DNA of 64,000 bases, from the NCBI GenBank assembly GCA_049317525.1, contig JBMOIC010000004.1, positions 1 through 64,000 of the forward strand, read 5' to 3'. The first letter of the stretch is position 1, and each line of letters opens with the position of its first letter. Below the pieces are notes generated by a model. The model saw only the letters and a program-made list of their open reading frames with translations. It ran no database searches and had not been told where the DNA came from. A program made the translations under genes and the position numbers. Source of the stretch: UBA961 sp049317525 (lineage in GTDB: Bacteria; Bacteroidota; Ignavibacteria; Kapaibacteriales; UBA961). Shown piece after piece: positions 36,152 through 44,811 of the stretch.

Positions 36152-37555
36152 TTATTTTTTAATCAATTCTTTTACCCATTGATTGATATCCTCGATTATT
36201 TCTTTATCAACATGATCATATATAGTATATTCCATAGGGCTAGCCTTCCCTACTCCTTCCATAAAGAGATAATTCAATGTTGGATATAATTTATAGAGAT
36301 TTTTTGCATGTTGTTTTGATGAAGATAAGGACTTTTTCCAAAGATTAAAATCTTTCATAGAAGATTGAAAATCTCTTTCTCCATAAGCGATAAAACATGG
36401 TATGGACAATGATTTTGCTAATTCAGCAGGATGATAATTTTTTAAAGACAACCAATATGGTGCTGGTGTTTCAAGTAATAATTGTTCATTAGGTGTATCT
36501 GGTGAAAGAGATTTAGATTTTACTGCGGCATGCTGTTTCTTTATCTTTTCTAATTTCTTTTTTGCATCAGTAATATCAATTATCGTATCTAATGTAAGTA
36601 CATATTCTAATTGATCTAGTAATACATCTTCTAATGGTCTTGATGGTGCTCCAAGCATTATCATTCCTTTAAGACCTTCTATTTTTTGTGCAGCTCTGGG
36701 TATAAACATCCCGCCTGTACCATGACCTAATAAAAATATAGCATTCGTATCTGTTTCTTTAAACAGTTTTAATGCTTTAAAAGCTTCAATGGCATCTTCT
36801 GTACTTTCAAAATCTGGTGTGACTTGTATTTTTTTTGATCTTATTGTTGAATAGTAAGCTCTTGTTCTCTTTTCAAAACGTAATACCCCGATTCCTCTTG
36901 ATGCTAAACCCCAAGCTAAATCAGCATACGGTTTATTTGCTACATAGGTTCCGTCTTCGTCTAAAGGGCCACTTCCATGAATAATAATGACAAATGGATA
37001 TTTTCCTGGAGCTAATGGTAATGTAAGTGTACCATTAATTTCCCAATCTGTTCCTTTACCTATCATGATATCTCTAACTTTTACAGAGTCTGCATTAGCA
37101 TATTGAGGAACCGTATACGTATGCTTGCCATATTTAGGTTTAAATTGGGCTATAAAAAATCCATCTATTTCTGGGGTTGATTTAAAAGCAGTTCTTATAT
37201 CCCAATTACCTGTTGCACATCGTAATGAATGTACAATTGCAACTAGATTTGTATCTACTGGGTCAATATCAATTCTTGTATCAAATTTCTTGATAATTCT
37301 TCCAGCTTTTTTTTCAAATTGTTCCCAAAAAAGCCTCAATGTATCTGCTGGGAATTCATTTTTCATCTCAGGTGTAAAAAAACTATGTGCTTTAACAAAA
37401 TCTTTGGCAAGAATTGCTTGAACGCATCTATTCGAATTTGCCATTTGCCAATCTAGAACAGATTTGAATGGTTGTGCTATACTTGTTGATACAAGCAATG
37501 GCAAAAAGAACATACATAAAAATATATACAGAAATTGTTTGCTAGTTTTAATCAT
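36152..37555 (-). CDS. Secreted alpha/beta hydrolase with N-terminal DUF3887 domain, nucleophile serine replaced by glycine
   Basis: The ATG at 37555 gives 467 residues with a signal peptide (IKTSKQFLYIFL...SIAQ). It overlaps the previous stop by 8 bp; a longer start at 37576 is possible. A DUF3887-like domain of about 100 residues follows, then a hydrolase fold with VIIIHGSGPLDEDGT (oxyanion loop) and a core. Where family members have GHSxGG the protein has GHGTGG (LLGHGTGGMF). The codon for the nucleophile position (36719-36721) is GGT rather than AGT/TCx. A plausible catalytic Asp (GERDFQSS) and His (YDHVDKE) are still present. It may be inactive, or act as a binding protein. It is the last gene of a three-gene unit ending at the terminator at 36123-36149. 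Confidence 0.85.
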   Translation of the reverse strand: MIKTSKQFLYIFLCMFFLPLLVSTSIAQPFKSVLDWQMANSNRCVQAILAKDFVKAHSFFTPEMKNEFPADTLRLFWEQFEKKAGRIIKKFDTRIDIDPVDTNLVAIVHSLRCATGNWDIRTAFKSTPEIDGFFIAQFKPKYGKHTYTVPQYANADSVKVRDIMIGKGTDWEINGTLTLPLAPGKYPFVIIIHGSGPLDEDGTYVANKPYADLAWGLASRGIGVLRFEKRTRAYYSTIRSKKIQVTPDFESTEDAIEAFKALKLFKETDTNAIFLLGHGTGGMFIPRAAQKIEGLKGMIMLGAPSRPLEDVLLDQLEYVLTLDTIIDITDAKKKLEKIKKQHAAVKSKSLSPDTPNEQLLLETPAPYWLSLKNYHPAELAKSLSIPCFIAYGERDFQSSMKDFNLWKKSLSSSKQHAKNLYKLYPTLNYLFMEGVGKASPMEYTIYDHVDKEIIEDINQWVKELIKK

Positions 37556-38438
37556 TATCTTTTTGTTGAATGTCAAATTGCATTAATAGTGGACAGTGAT
37601 CTGAAATCTTATCTGCGATTTTATCATCATACATTGATCGTGTATTAATAATAAACTCACTATCTTTTTTAAATCGTTGAACACTTGTTTTGGTTGTTAC
37701 GATATGATCTATGCCAAAAAGATTTGGGTATTTGCAGCTTTTAAGATTTTCACTAAGGAATACAAGAGATGGATTTTGTACCAATGGGGTTAATGTTGGG
37801 TCTTTAACACGTTTTGGGAAATCATTAAAATCTCCAATGATAAATAGATCTTGCTCTTTGGTATTTTTTAATAAAGAATCTACCCATTTACTAGCTATTT
37901 CACTTTGCTTATATCTCATTTGCCTAGCTAATATTTTTAATGCTTCTGTAGAATCATATCTTGATGATGATTTAAAATGTACTACCATGATTGTACAATC
38001 AAAGTTGCCTTTTTTTGCATTGAATACTAATCCCGGACGATTTCGGTTGGGGTCAACTGCAATTGGTACATATTCAAATGATGTATCTACAGAAACAGAT
38101 GCCTTGTATAAAACAGCTACATTTTGAGAGCGCCCACCTTTGCCAATGATATATTTATACTGTGGGATAAAGGTAATAAGTTTATCTAATGATGTACTAT
38201 TCTCTATTTCTTGTAGACATAAGATTTCTGCACCACTTTCTTGTATTATATCAGCTATCCTTTTATAATCTGATTCATCTCTTTGAATTGTATCATCGAT
38301 ACCATCGCCTAACCAAGCAATATTAAATGTTCCAATAGATAATGTTTGGTTTGAAACAATGGTAGAACATGAACTTAAACCAATTGACATTATGATGGTG
38401 AAAAGAGCGATACTTATATACTTAGTTAATGTAATCAT
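37548..38438 (-). CDS. Endonuclease/exonuclease/phosphatase-family lipoprotein
   Basis: The ATG at 38438 gives 296 residues starting MITLTKYISIAL...LSSC, a lipoprotein signal (Cys about 24). A longer reading frame upstream is not needed and would overlap proline dehydrogenase. The family core is visible: IGTFNIAWLG, LCLQEIENS (Glu metal ligand), VVHFKSSSRYDS, IIGDFNDFP (Asp and Asn) and ISDHCPLLM (Asp-His) near the C-terminus. These are the usual metal-dependent phosphodiesterase positions, so it appears active. It overlaps the hydrolase gene by 8 bp. The substrate is unknown; an extracellular nuclease or phospholipase role is possible. Confidence 0.88.
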   Translation of the reverse strand: MITLTKYISIALFTIIMSIGLSSCSTIVSNQTLSIGTFNIAWLGDGIDDTIQRDESDYKRIADIIQESGAEILCLQEIENSTSLDKLITFIPQYKYIIGKGGRSQNVAVLYKASVSVDTSFEYVPIAVDPNRNRPGLVFNAKKGNFDCTIMVVHFKSSSRYDSTEALKILARQMRYKQSEIASKWVDSLLKNTKEQDLFIIGDFNDFPKRVKDPTLTPLVQNPSLVFLSENLKSCKYPNLFGIDHIVTTKTSVQRFKKDSEFIINTRSMYDDKIADKISDHCPLLMQFDIQQKDND

Positions 38439-38446
38439 GTGTATTA

Positions 38447-39343
38447 TCAACCTTTTACGAACATAGCTTTGAATATATATCCTGCGAACTTTGGATTTTC
38501 TTTCAATCTTCTGACAGAATACCCATACCAATCACTTCCAAATGGTACATAGATTCTCATGGCATGTCCAGCAGATATTAATTGATTTCTTCTTTCTTCT
38601 CTTACGCCTAAAAGCATTTGAAATTCATATCTATCTGAATGAATAGATTGTTGTTGTATATAGTTTTCTGCATCAATTATTAAGCTTTCATCGTGGGTTG
38701 CAATGCCAGTTTTTTTCCCATTTTTTAACAGTATCCTTAAGAGTTTCTTATAATTTTCTCTGATTTCAGAAGGATCTTTAAATGCAATTTCTGGTAGTTC
38801 ATTATAAATCCCTTTGCACAAGCGAATATCAGGATCATATTCTAATAAACTAAGGATATCAGATTCGCTACGTTTCATATATGCTTGTAAAACAACACCT
38901 ATATTGGTGAATCCTTCTTTTCTTAGCCTGCGATAAAAATCTAGAGTTTGAGTTGTATATGGACTATTTTCCATGTCCATTCTAACAAATAAACCGCATG
39001 CATTTGCCTTGTTAACTAATAATTTTACATTTTCATATGCAAAATCTTTGTCTATATCAAGGCCAAGAGAAGTTAATTTTACTGATAAATATGCAGGTAA
39101 TCCATAAGTATGTATTGCTTGAATTACCGCTAAGGAAGCATCCCTTTCATGGATAGAACGTTCTTTTGATATTACAAACTCACCCAATACATCTATAGTA
39201 GCACAAGCTCCAATTGAATCTAATTGCTGTACAGTTGCTATTGCACTCTGTAAAGACTCTCCTGCTATATATCGAGAGGCAACAGTTTTAACAATTGTTT
39301 TGGGAATAAAAGGCAGTGACTTTGCAATAAGACTATTTAACAT
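38447..39343 (-). CDS. Proline dehydrogenase (monofunctional)
   Basis: This 298-residue FAD-dependent enzyme oxidises proline to pyrroline-5-carboxylate. It has the PRODH barrel segments ATIDVLGEFV, KLTSLGLDID, VRMDMENS, VVLQAYMKRS, RLCKGIYNE, IATHDESLI, FQMLLGVREERR and YVPFGSDWYGYSVRRLKENP. The length matches stand-alone PRODH, not the fused PutA. No pyrroline-5-carboxylate dehydrogenase gene is in the window, so the second step must be encoded elsewhere. It lies 9 bp upstream of the endonuclease-like gene and 9 bp downstream of the protease genes. Confidence 0.92.
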   Translation of the reverse strand: MLNSLIAKSLPFIPKTIVKTVASRYIAGESLQSAIATVQQLDSIGACATIDVLGEFVISKERSIHERDASLAVIQAIHTYGLPAYLSVKLTSLGLDIDKDFAYENVKLLVNKANACGLFVRMDMENSPYTTQTLDFYRRLRKEGFTNIGVVLQAYMKRSESDILSLLEYDPDIRLCKGIYNELPEIAFKDPSEIRENYKKLLRILLKNGKKTGIATHDESLIIDAENYIQQQSIHSDRYEFQMLLGVREERRNQLISAGHAMRIYVPFGSDWYGYSVRRLKENPKFAGYIFKAMFVKG

Positions 39344-39352
39344 ATACTTCGA

Positions 39353-41902
39353 TTATTTCTTTGTGAATTGAATTGTTGATGTAGAATGTTCGCATGAAAT
39401 TGATACATAATATACTCCAGCACTTAAATGTTCAACAGAATATTGAAGTGAAATTGGATTATTATCTATGCTTAAGGCTTCCTTTATTGTTGATATTGCC
39501 CTACCCTGTATATCAAAAAGGGATATTGTTGCATTATCACATATTTGCTTTGCAGAAAGAGTTATCGTAATGAATTGTTCTGCTGGATTAGGAATTATTG
39601 ATGATTGAATATTATCAATATCTATATTCTTAACTAACGATATCGAAGAACAAGGGCTTTTCGATGTAATATACACTGGAACAATCGATGTAATTAATGA
39701 TGTATCTTGTTTATACACAATTCGAATTAATGCACGAGATGAATCCAGCTTTTTATCGATTTGCCAATTGAATAGTCCAGAAACAGCCTCATGGCCAAAT
39801 GTATTGGTAGCAATCCAAGTTGAGCCATTATTAGTAGAATATTGAGTATAAACTTTACCAAAAGCAATGTTATCTGATTTCCATGTAATCACATTTTGCT
39901 TTCCTACACATAATGTATCATTAGGTTTAGGAAGAATAATGGTTAATTGTTCTTTGGCTAGTTCAAAAGGACCAGTAATAGAAAATAAAGTGGAATCTTC
40001 TAATGAAGTTACTTTGAGATAACAATTTTTAGCTATGATATCCGGAACATTAACAGTTGAAGAATTACTTGCTAATGAAGCAGAAATGATTTGCCATGAT
40101 TGTTTAGCATCGATAGAAATTTCAAGTTTTACTTTATCAACTAATTTTTTTGTCCATGCTAAAGGTACAAGTTCTTTTATACCAATAACTTTTTTACTTA
40201 AATCTGTGCCAAAAATCAAAGAAGGTGCTTCAATCGAAAAATTCACCCACGATGTATCTTGATTCATTGGATTTAATTGATCATATACCCTTATCCTACC
40301 TTGAGTAGTAGGAGCATTAGGAATCTTCCAATTATATATGCCTTGTCCATTGATGGCTTGTTGTGAAACTGCAGGTATATTTTTAGAGATAGTTTCCCAT
40401 GTTTGGCCACCATTGATACTATACTCTAAAGTTACCGTTTGTACATTGACAGATGTCCATTCTATCGACATCACTTTTCCAACTACAAAGGTTTGTCCTC
40501 CCCATGGATAGATCATATTCACTTGAGATTTTTGAGCTGGTTGGATACAAGATTTCGATTCTAAGAATTGGCGTAAATATGTATATACTCTTGGCAAAAA
40601 AGTAAAATCGACGGCATTTTTGTTATTGGTTAAATGACAATAACTCATAATTGAACCAAAAACAGGTTTCGGAGCACTTTTATTACAAGATTCTTGTGAA
40701 TAAGAGATTTGACCAGCATAATTTGATGCACTGGTTAAACATGAATCCAATGCAGGTTTCCAAAACCAACAATTATGTGTATGATATGCTCCAATATTAT
40801 GTCCTAATTCATGTGCTATTGTAACGATATCTTTACTATAAGCATTTGATGGTATAATACTATTTCTAAAAATACCGCTAACAGAATATGCCTTAGATAC
40901 AGCTCCATCGCATATATTCCCAATTCCATTAGCTATCCCTAAAACAATTGTTCCATTGCCTGTTCCAGAACTTCCTACTGCATCTAAACAATGAACTATA
41001 GCTCTTTTATCTTTTGTATTCGTATTCCAACGTGATTCAACTTCTTGCAATAATGCAGGAGTATTAGATCCATCATTTTGATATGGGTCCTGATTAGAAG
41101 CTGTCCAAACAATGATCTTAGGTAATATTATATTTACATTTAATTCTTTACGGTATAAAGAGTTAATCCCATTAAATAATGCAATAATATATTGAACTGC
41201 ACTAATAGAATCTTTTCTTCCTGGGCCATTAAAGAATGAGCTTGTAGACTCTACGATAATAGGAAGTTCAAGCATTTCATTCGTAAGGGTTTTCTCCCCT
41301 TTTGAATATTGTTCAAATAATTCTTGTGGTGTTGGAAGATTATTTGGTTTTTCATCGGTTAAGCATTGAGGTTGAGCTGTTTTGTCATCGAATATAAATT
41401 CATTCTGACTTATTATCTGATGCTCATTATCTACCGAAAGAGTGTTGGTTGGAGCTACAACGAATTGTTCACCACTTGATCTCATCACCCAACAATAGAT
41501 ATGTCCTTGTGATGTGGTTAATAAAACAGATGAACCAGGTTCATTCTGTATTGTACCAATAAAACTAGATACAAAAGGTAAAGGAATCTGTTGATTACCA
41601 ATAAATACTTTAGTCCTAGAATCTACACTACTTGGAGAAATAGTTAACTCTACAGTTGATAATTGATTCTTTCCAATAGGAAAATTATCTAATACCAGTG
41701 TTTTGTCTAATTCAGAAAAAACAGCAATTACTTTCTCATTTTCTAATGAAAAGGAAGAGAAAGTATATTGTAATCCTTGGGGATGTGCAATAGTTGATTC
41801 CTTTTTTCCTTTAATCAAAGAATTGAAATCTGAATTAGCTGCATATATATTCTGAGTATAAAGAATAAAGAAAAGCAGTAGTAAAGATATATAGAATCGC
41901 AT
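39353..41902 (-). CDS. Secreted M12B-like zinc metalloprotease with sorting-type C-terminus (copy 1)
   Basis: This 849-residue protein has a signal peptide (about 1-21). After a propeptide-like part (about 25-205) the catalytic domain has H364-E365-LG-H368-NI-G371-AY-H374, the metzincin zinc site. It is followed by conserved cysteines (HNCWFWKPALDSC) and the Met-turn GSIMSYC (about 416-422), as in reprolysins. Three Ig/fibronectin-like repeats follow (about 455-750), each with IEWTS or ITWKS then LEYSxNGGxTW. The last 80 residues (IIPNPAEQFITITL...YYVSISCEHS) form a type IX secretion sorting domain, so the enzyme is probably exported and attached. It is a paralogue of the next gene, 12 bp away. 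Confidence 0.93.
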   Translation of the reverse strand: MRFYISLLLLFFILYTQNIYAANSDFNSLIKGKKESTIAHPQGLQYTFSSFSLENEKVIAVFSELDKTLVLDNFPIGKNQLSTVELTISPSSVDSRTKVFIGNQQIPLPFVSSFIGTIQNEPGSSVLLTTSQGHIYCWVMRSSGEQFVVAPTNTLSVDNEHQIISQNEFIFDDKTAQPQCLTDEKPNNLPTPQELFEQYSKGEKTLTNEMLELPIIVESTSSFFNGPGRKDSISAVQYIIALFNGINSLYRKELNVNIILPKIIVWTASNQDPYQNDGSNTPALLQEVESRWNTNTKDKRAIVHCLDAVGSSGTGNGTIVLGIANGIGNICDGAVSKAYSVSGIFRNSIIPSNAYSKDIVTIAHELGHNIGAYHTHNCWFWKPALDSCLTSASNYAGQISYSQESCNKSAPKPVFGSIMSYCHLTNNKNAVDFTFLPRVYTYLRQFLESKSCIQPAQKSQVNMIYPWGGQTFVVGKVMSIEWTSVNVQTVTLEYSINGGQTWETISKNIPAVSQQAINGQGIYNWKIPNAPTTQGRIRVYDQLNPMNQDTSWVNFSIEAPSLIFGTDLSKKVIGIKELVPLAWTKKLVDKVKLEISIDAKQSWQIISASLASNSSTVNVPDIIAKNCYLKVTSLEDSTLFSITGPFELAKEQLTIILPKPNDTLCVGKQNVITWKSDNIAFGKVYTQYSTNNGSTWIATNTFGHEAVSGLFNWQIDKKLDSSRALIRIVYKQDTSLITSIVPVYITSKSPCSSISLVKNIDIDNIQSSIIPNPAEQFITITLSAKQICDNATISLFDIQGRAISTIKEALSIDNNPISLQYSVEHLSAGVYYVSISCEHSTSTIQFTKK

Positions 41903-41914
41903 AGAATCTCTTTA

Positions 41915-44485
41915 TTAATGCTGAATAGTTAATGGCACTGTAATCTTGGATTGTCCACAAATGAGCGAAACAAAATATGTTCCTGATGGCAACTGTGGAA
42001 GTGAAGCATTAATAGTGTGTTCGCCAATCGATAGATCGAGATTCTTTTGAATAGTATGAACAGATTCACCATTGATTGAATTTATTGACAATTGGGCATT
42101 GTTGCACAGATTTGATGAGACAATTTTGATTGACAAATTCCCATTAATCAATGGATTTGGTGATATAGAAAGCTGAGGCAATATTGTATTACTTTCTTGA
42201 ATATTAGTTGCGCTACAATTAGCTGAATTCACTATAGACATAGCGCCTGTTACAAAAGCAATAGTTGAATCAGATTTTGCAATTGCACGTACAATTGCTA
42301 TCGGTGCTTCAATTGTTGGAACTCTCCAGCGAAAAACCGATGTCCATGGGTCTACACCAAGTACAGTAGAAATATTTTGCCAAGAAGATCCGGAGTCAGT
42401 TGAATATTGTAGTAATAATTTTGAAGCAGCAATATTTTTATAATTCCATGATACTATAAAGTCTTTACCTGCGCAGAGTATATCGCCAGCTTTTGGAGTA
42501 TTTACATTAAGTTCTTCTTTGCCTACACTAAATGGACCTGTTTGAGAAATCAATCCATTATCGTCTGCGCTGATGATTCTTATATAGCATTTATTTGCTG
42601 TAATATCAGGCATTGCAAATTGAAAGTTAGAACCAGTTTGGCCAGAGCTTACAGAATTCCAATTTGCTCCATTATCACTTGAGAATAAAATAGATACAGA
42701 ATCAATATTGGTTTTAGTCCATGCTAATGAAACACTTTCTTTTTGACCATATGCTTTACCATCTAGATTATTAGTTAATGCCAAAGCAATTACAGGAACA
42801 GTAATTTTGAAATTGGCCCATGTTGTATCATTAATATTTTCATTAGTAATATCACAAACACGAAGTCTGCCTAGATCTGTTTTGATTTTAGGAACAGTCC
42901 ATTGATAAGAGCCTTGTCCATTAATTTGAGATGCACTTGATGCAGGCAATCCAGATTCAATATTTGACCAACTTGAACCTGCATCAGTAGATAATTGAAT
43001 TTTTACTGAATTCACTCTAGAAGAAGTCCATTCAATTAACTGTTTAGTTCCAGCATTAAATGTTCTATTTCCTGCAGGAGCTATCATTTTAATTTGGCTT
43101 GCTTGTACTTCAGTTATACATGCCTTTTTTTCTAAATTAGCACGTAAAAAAGTATAAACTCTTGGTAAGAAGGTAAATTGAACAGTACCACTATTTGTTA
43201 AATCACAATAACTCATAATCGAACCTGGTACTGGGCGTGGAGCACCAACATTGCATGTTTCTGAAGAGTATGATTGTTTACCTTGATAAGCAACACCACT
43301 TGATAAACAACTATCTAGCGCTGGTTTCCATGCAGAACAATTATGAGTATGAAAAGAGCCAATATTATGTCCGATTTCATGAGCACATGTTGCTACATCC
43401 TTTACAAAAGATGTTGTTGGAAGAGCAGTATAACGGGAAATTCCAGTAACTGAATAAGCATTTGAAACAGAACCTGAACATATAGCATCAATGCCATTTG
43501 CAATACCAGCAACAAAAGTTCCATTACCTGTCTGAGAATTTCCTTGTGCATCTAAACAATGAACAATATCTCTGGTACGATTTGTAATTTTAATCCAACG
43601 ATTTTGAACTTCTTGCAATAAAGCTGGGGTATCAGCACCATCATTTTTATATGGGTCAGGCGCATCAGTTGTCCAAATTTGAACATAAGGTAAAATGATA
43701 TTTAAATTTAATTCTCTTCTGTATAATGTATTGACAGCATTGAACAATGATACAATATAATTGGCTGCCTTTTGTTCATTGCCAGAAGCTATTTTTGTGA
43801 AAAATGTTGAAGTAGTTTCTACAATTACTTGCATTTCTAACATTCTATTATCTAATGTTTTATCGCCCTTCTTCTTCATTTCTGCTTCAATTTGAAATGG
43901 CATAATCCCAGAATGACTATATTCTTGCGTGCCACAAGTTCTTGCCTTATGAAATTGATCTGTTTCTAAAGCACCATCAGCATATAAAACATGAGGTCTT
44001 TTCTCTGTAATTGAAGAATTATTTGGCCCAATTACAAAAACTTCTCCATTTGCTCTAGATATCCAGCCATGCATATCACCATTGGCATAACTAAGCATAA
44101 TATGGGATCCACTTTCGCCAACAATCGAACCACTATACGTTAATACATGAGGTATAGGAATTTGCTTATATCCTACCATAAATATTGTGGATGCATCTAT
44201 ACATGATTGAGTTAATTCTAAAGTAATAGTTGAAGTAGTTTTTAAAGAAATAGGAAAACCAATGATAGACAATGTTTTTTCAGAGCCATTAAAGATACGT
44301 GAAGCATCATTTGAGGTGATATCAAAAGAAAAAACAGATTGTTGAAGCGTAGAAGGCATGTTTTTTTGATTGGATAAGCCTTGTACGATAAATGAATTAG
44401 CATCATAGGTATGTATTGCAAATGTAGGAATAAAACCTAGTATACATAATAATGAAAGCATCAAAATGCGGACAATATTTTTCAT
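41915..44485 (-). CDS. Secreted M12B-like zinc metalloprotease with sorting-type C-terminus (copy 2)
   Basis: The ATG at 44485 (protein MKNIVRILML...) gives 856 residues; an in-frame TTG four codons upstream is less likely. It has the same layout as its neighbour: signal peptide, propeptide-like region and a catalytic HEIGHNIGSFH zinc site (about 369-379). HNCSAWKPALDSC, the GSIMSYC Met-turn, three strand-rich Ig-like repeats (IEWTSSRVNSVKIQL and similar) and a C-terminal sorting domain (LSISPNPLINGNLSIKI...GTYFVSLICGQ) follow. Its similarity to copy 1 over the full length indicates a tandem duplication. It is the first gene of the pair and faces a 326-bp upstream region. Confidence 0.93.
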   Translation of the reverse strand: MKNIVRILMLSLLCILGFIPTFAIHTYDANSFIVQGLSNQKNMPSTLQQSVFSFDITSNDASRIFNGSEKTLSIIGFPISLKTTSTITLELTQSCIDASTIFMVGYKQIPIPHVLTYSGSIVGESGSHIMLSYANGDMHGWISRANGEVFVIGPNNSSITEKRPHVLYADGALETDQFHKARTCGTQEYSHSGIMPFQIEAEMKKKGDKTLDNRMLEMQVIVETTSTFFTKIASGNEQKAANYIVSLFNAVNTLYRRELNLNIILPYVQIWTTDAPDPYKNDGADTPALLQEVQNRWIKITNRTRDIVHCLDAQGNSQTGNGTFVAGIANGIDAICSGSVSNAYSVTGISRYTALPTTSFVKDVATCAHEIGHNIGSFHTHNCSAWKPALDSCLSSGVAYQGKQSYSSETCNVGAPRPVPGSIMSYCDLTNSGTVQFTFLPRVYTFLRANLEKKACITEVQASQIKMIAPAGNRTFNAGTKQLIEWTSSRVNSVKIQLSTDAGSSWSNIESGLPASSASQINGQGSYQWTVPKIKTDLGRLRVCDITNENINDTTWANFKITVPVIALALTNNLDGKAYGQKESVSLAWTKTNIDSVSILFSSDNGANWNSVSSGQTGSNFQFAMPDITANKCYIRIISADDNGLISQTGPFSVGKEELNVNTPKAGDILCAGKDFIVSWNYKNIAASKLLLQYSTDSGSSWQNISTVLGVDPWTSVFRWRVPTIEAPIAIVRAIAKSDSTIAFVTGAMSIVNSANCSATNIQESNTILPQLSISPNPLINGNLSIKIVSSNLCNNAQLSINSINGESVHTIQKNLDLSIGEHTINASLPQLPSGTYFVSLICGQSKITVPLTIQH

Positions 44486-44811
44486 AGAAATAACCAAATA
44501 TAAAAGTAAAAATTAAAGTCTTAAAGAATAAAGAATAGTGTGCAAAAATACGGAATATGAATCCTATGACATCACTATTTTTTCGCTACAAAATCTATGT
44601 CGAATTCATATTAATGGATATTGTATATCCATATATAATTCTTTGATCTATAGACTATTTTACTTGTGATATACATGTATTGATTACTAAAAAAACACAT
44701 TCTTTCAAATTATTCCTCTTTGTTTTTTTGTAAATTTGTAAAGTATTTTATTATGTAGCTGATAAAAAATCTCAATATCATACGTATTAATCACTTATTA
44801 CCCTGGAAATC
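44486..44811. other. 326-bp intergenic region between divergent protease and polysaccharide operons
   Basis: No coding sequence or tRNA is apparent here. It should hold promoters for the protease pair (minus) and the polysaccharide group (plus). Visible elements are a 19-bp dyad at 44614-44632 (8-bp arms, 3-bp centre), a 9-bp inverted repeat (44554-44562 with 44604-44612) and T-rich tracts. A TAAATTTG at 44731-44738 fits the -7 element of Bacteroidota sigma factors, but I find no -33 TTG at a suitable distance. Confidence 0.6.
44614..44632. repeat. Perfect 8-bp inverted repeat (ATGGATAT / ATATCCAT) around a 3-bp centre
   Basis: The sequence ATGGATAT-TGT-ATATCCAT at 44614-44632 is symmetrical over 19 bp in the intergenic region between the protease genes and the Wzz-like gene. 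It could be an operator, or a hairpin in either transcript. In AT-rich DNA an 8-bp palindromic arm is uncommon but not decisive. Confidence 0.45.

Noticed and set aside
37711..38127. Antisense open frame of 138 codons inside the endonuclease-like gene
   Set aside because: The opposite strand encodes a lipoprotein with all family motifs; the antisense frame has no motif or ribosome-binding site.
44731..44738. TAAATTTG as a Bacteroidota -7 promoter element upstream of the polysaccharide group, and a second copy at 48297-48304 upstream of PBP2
   Set aside because: Neither has a TTG at the -33 distance, and this 8-mer is expected by chance in such AT-rich DNA, so it is recorded but not listed as a promoter.
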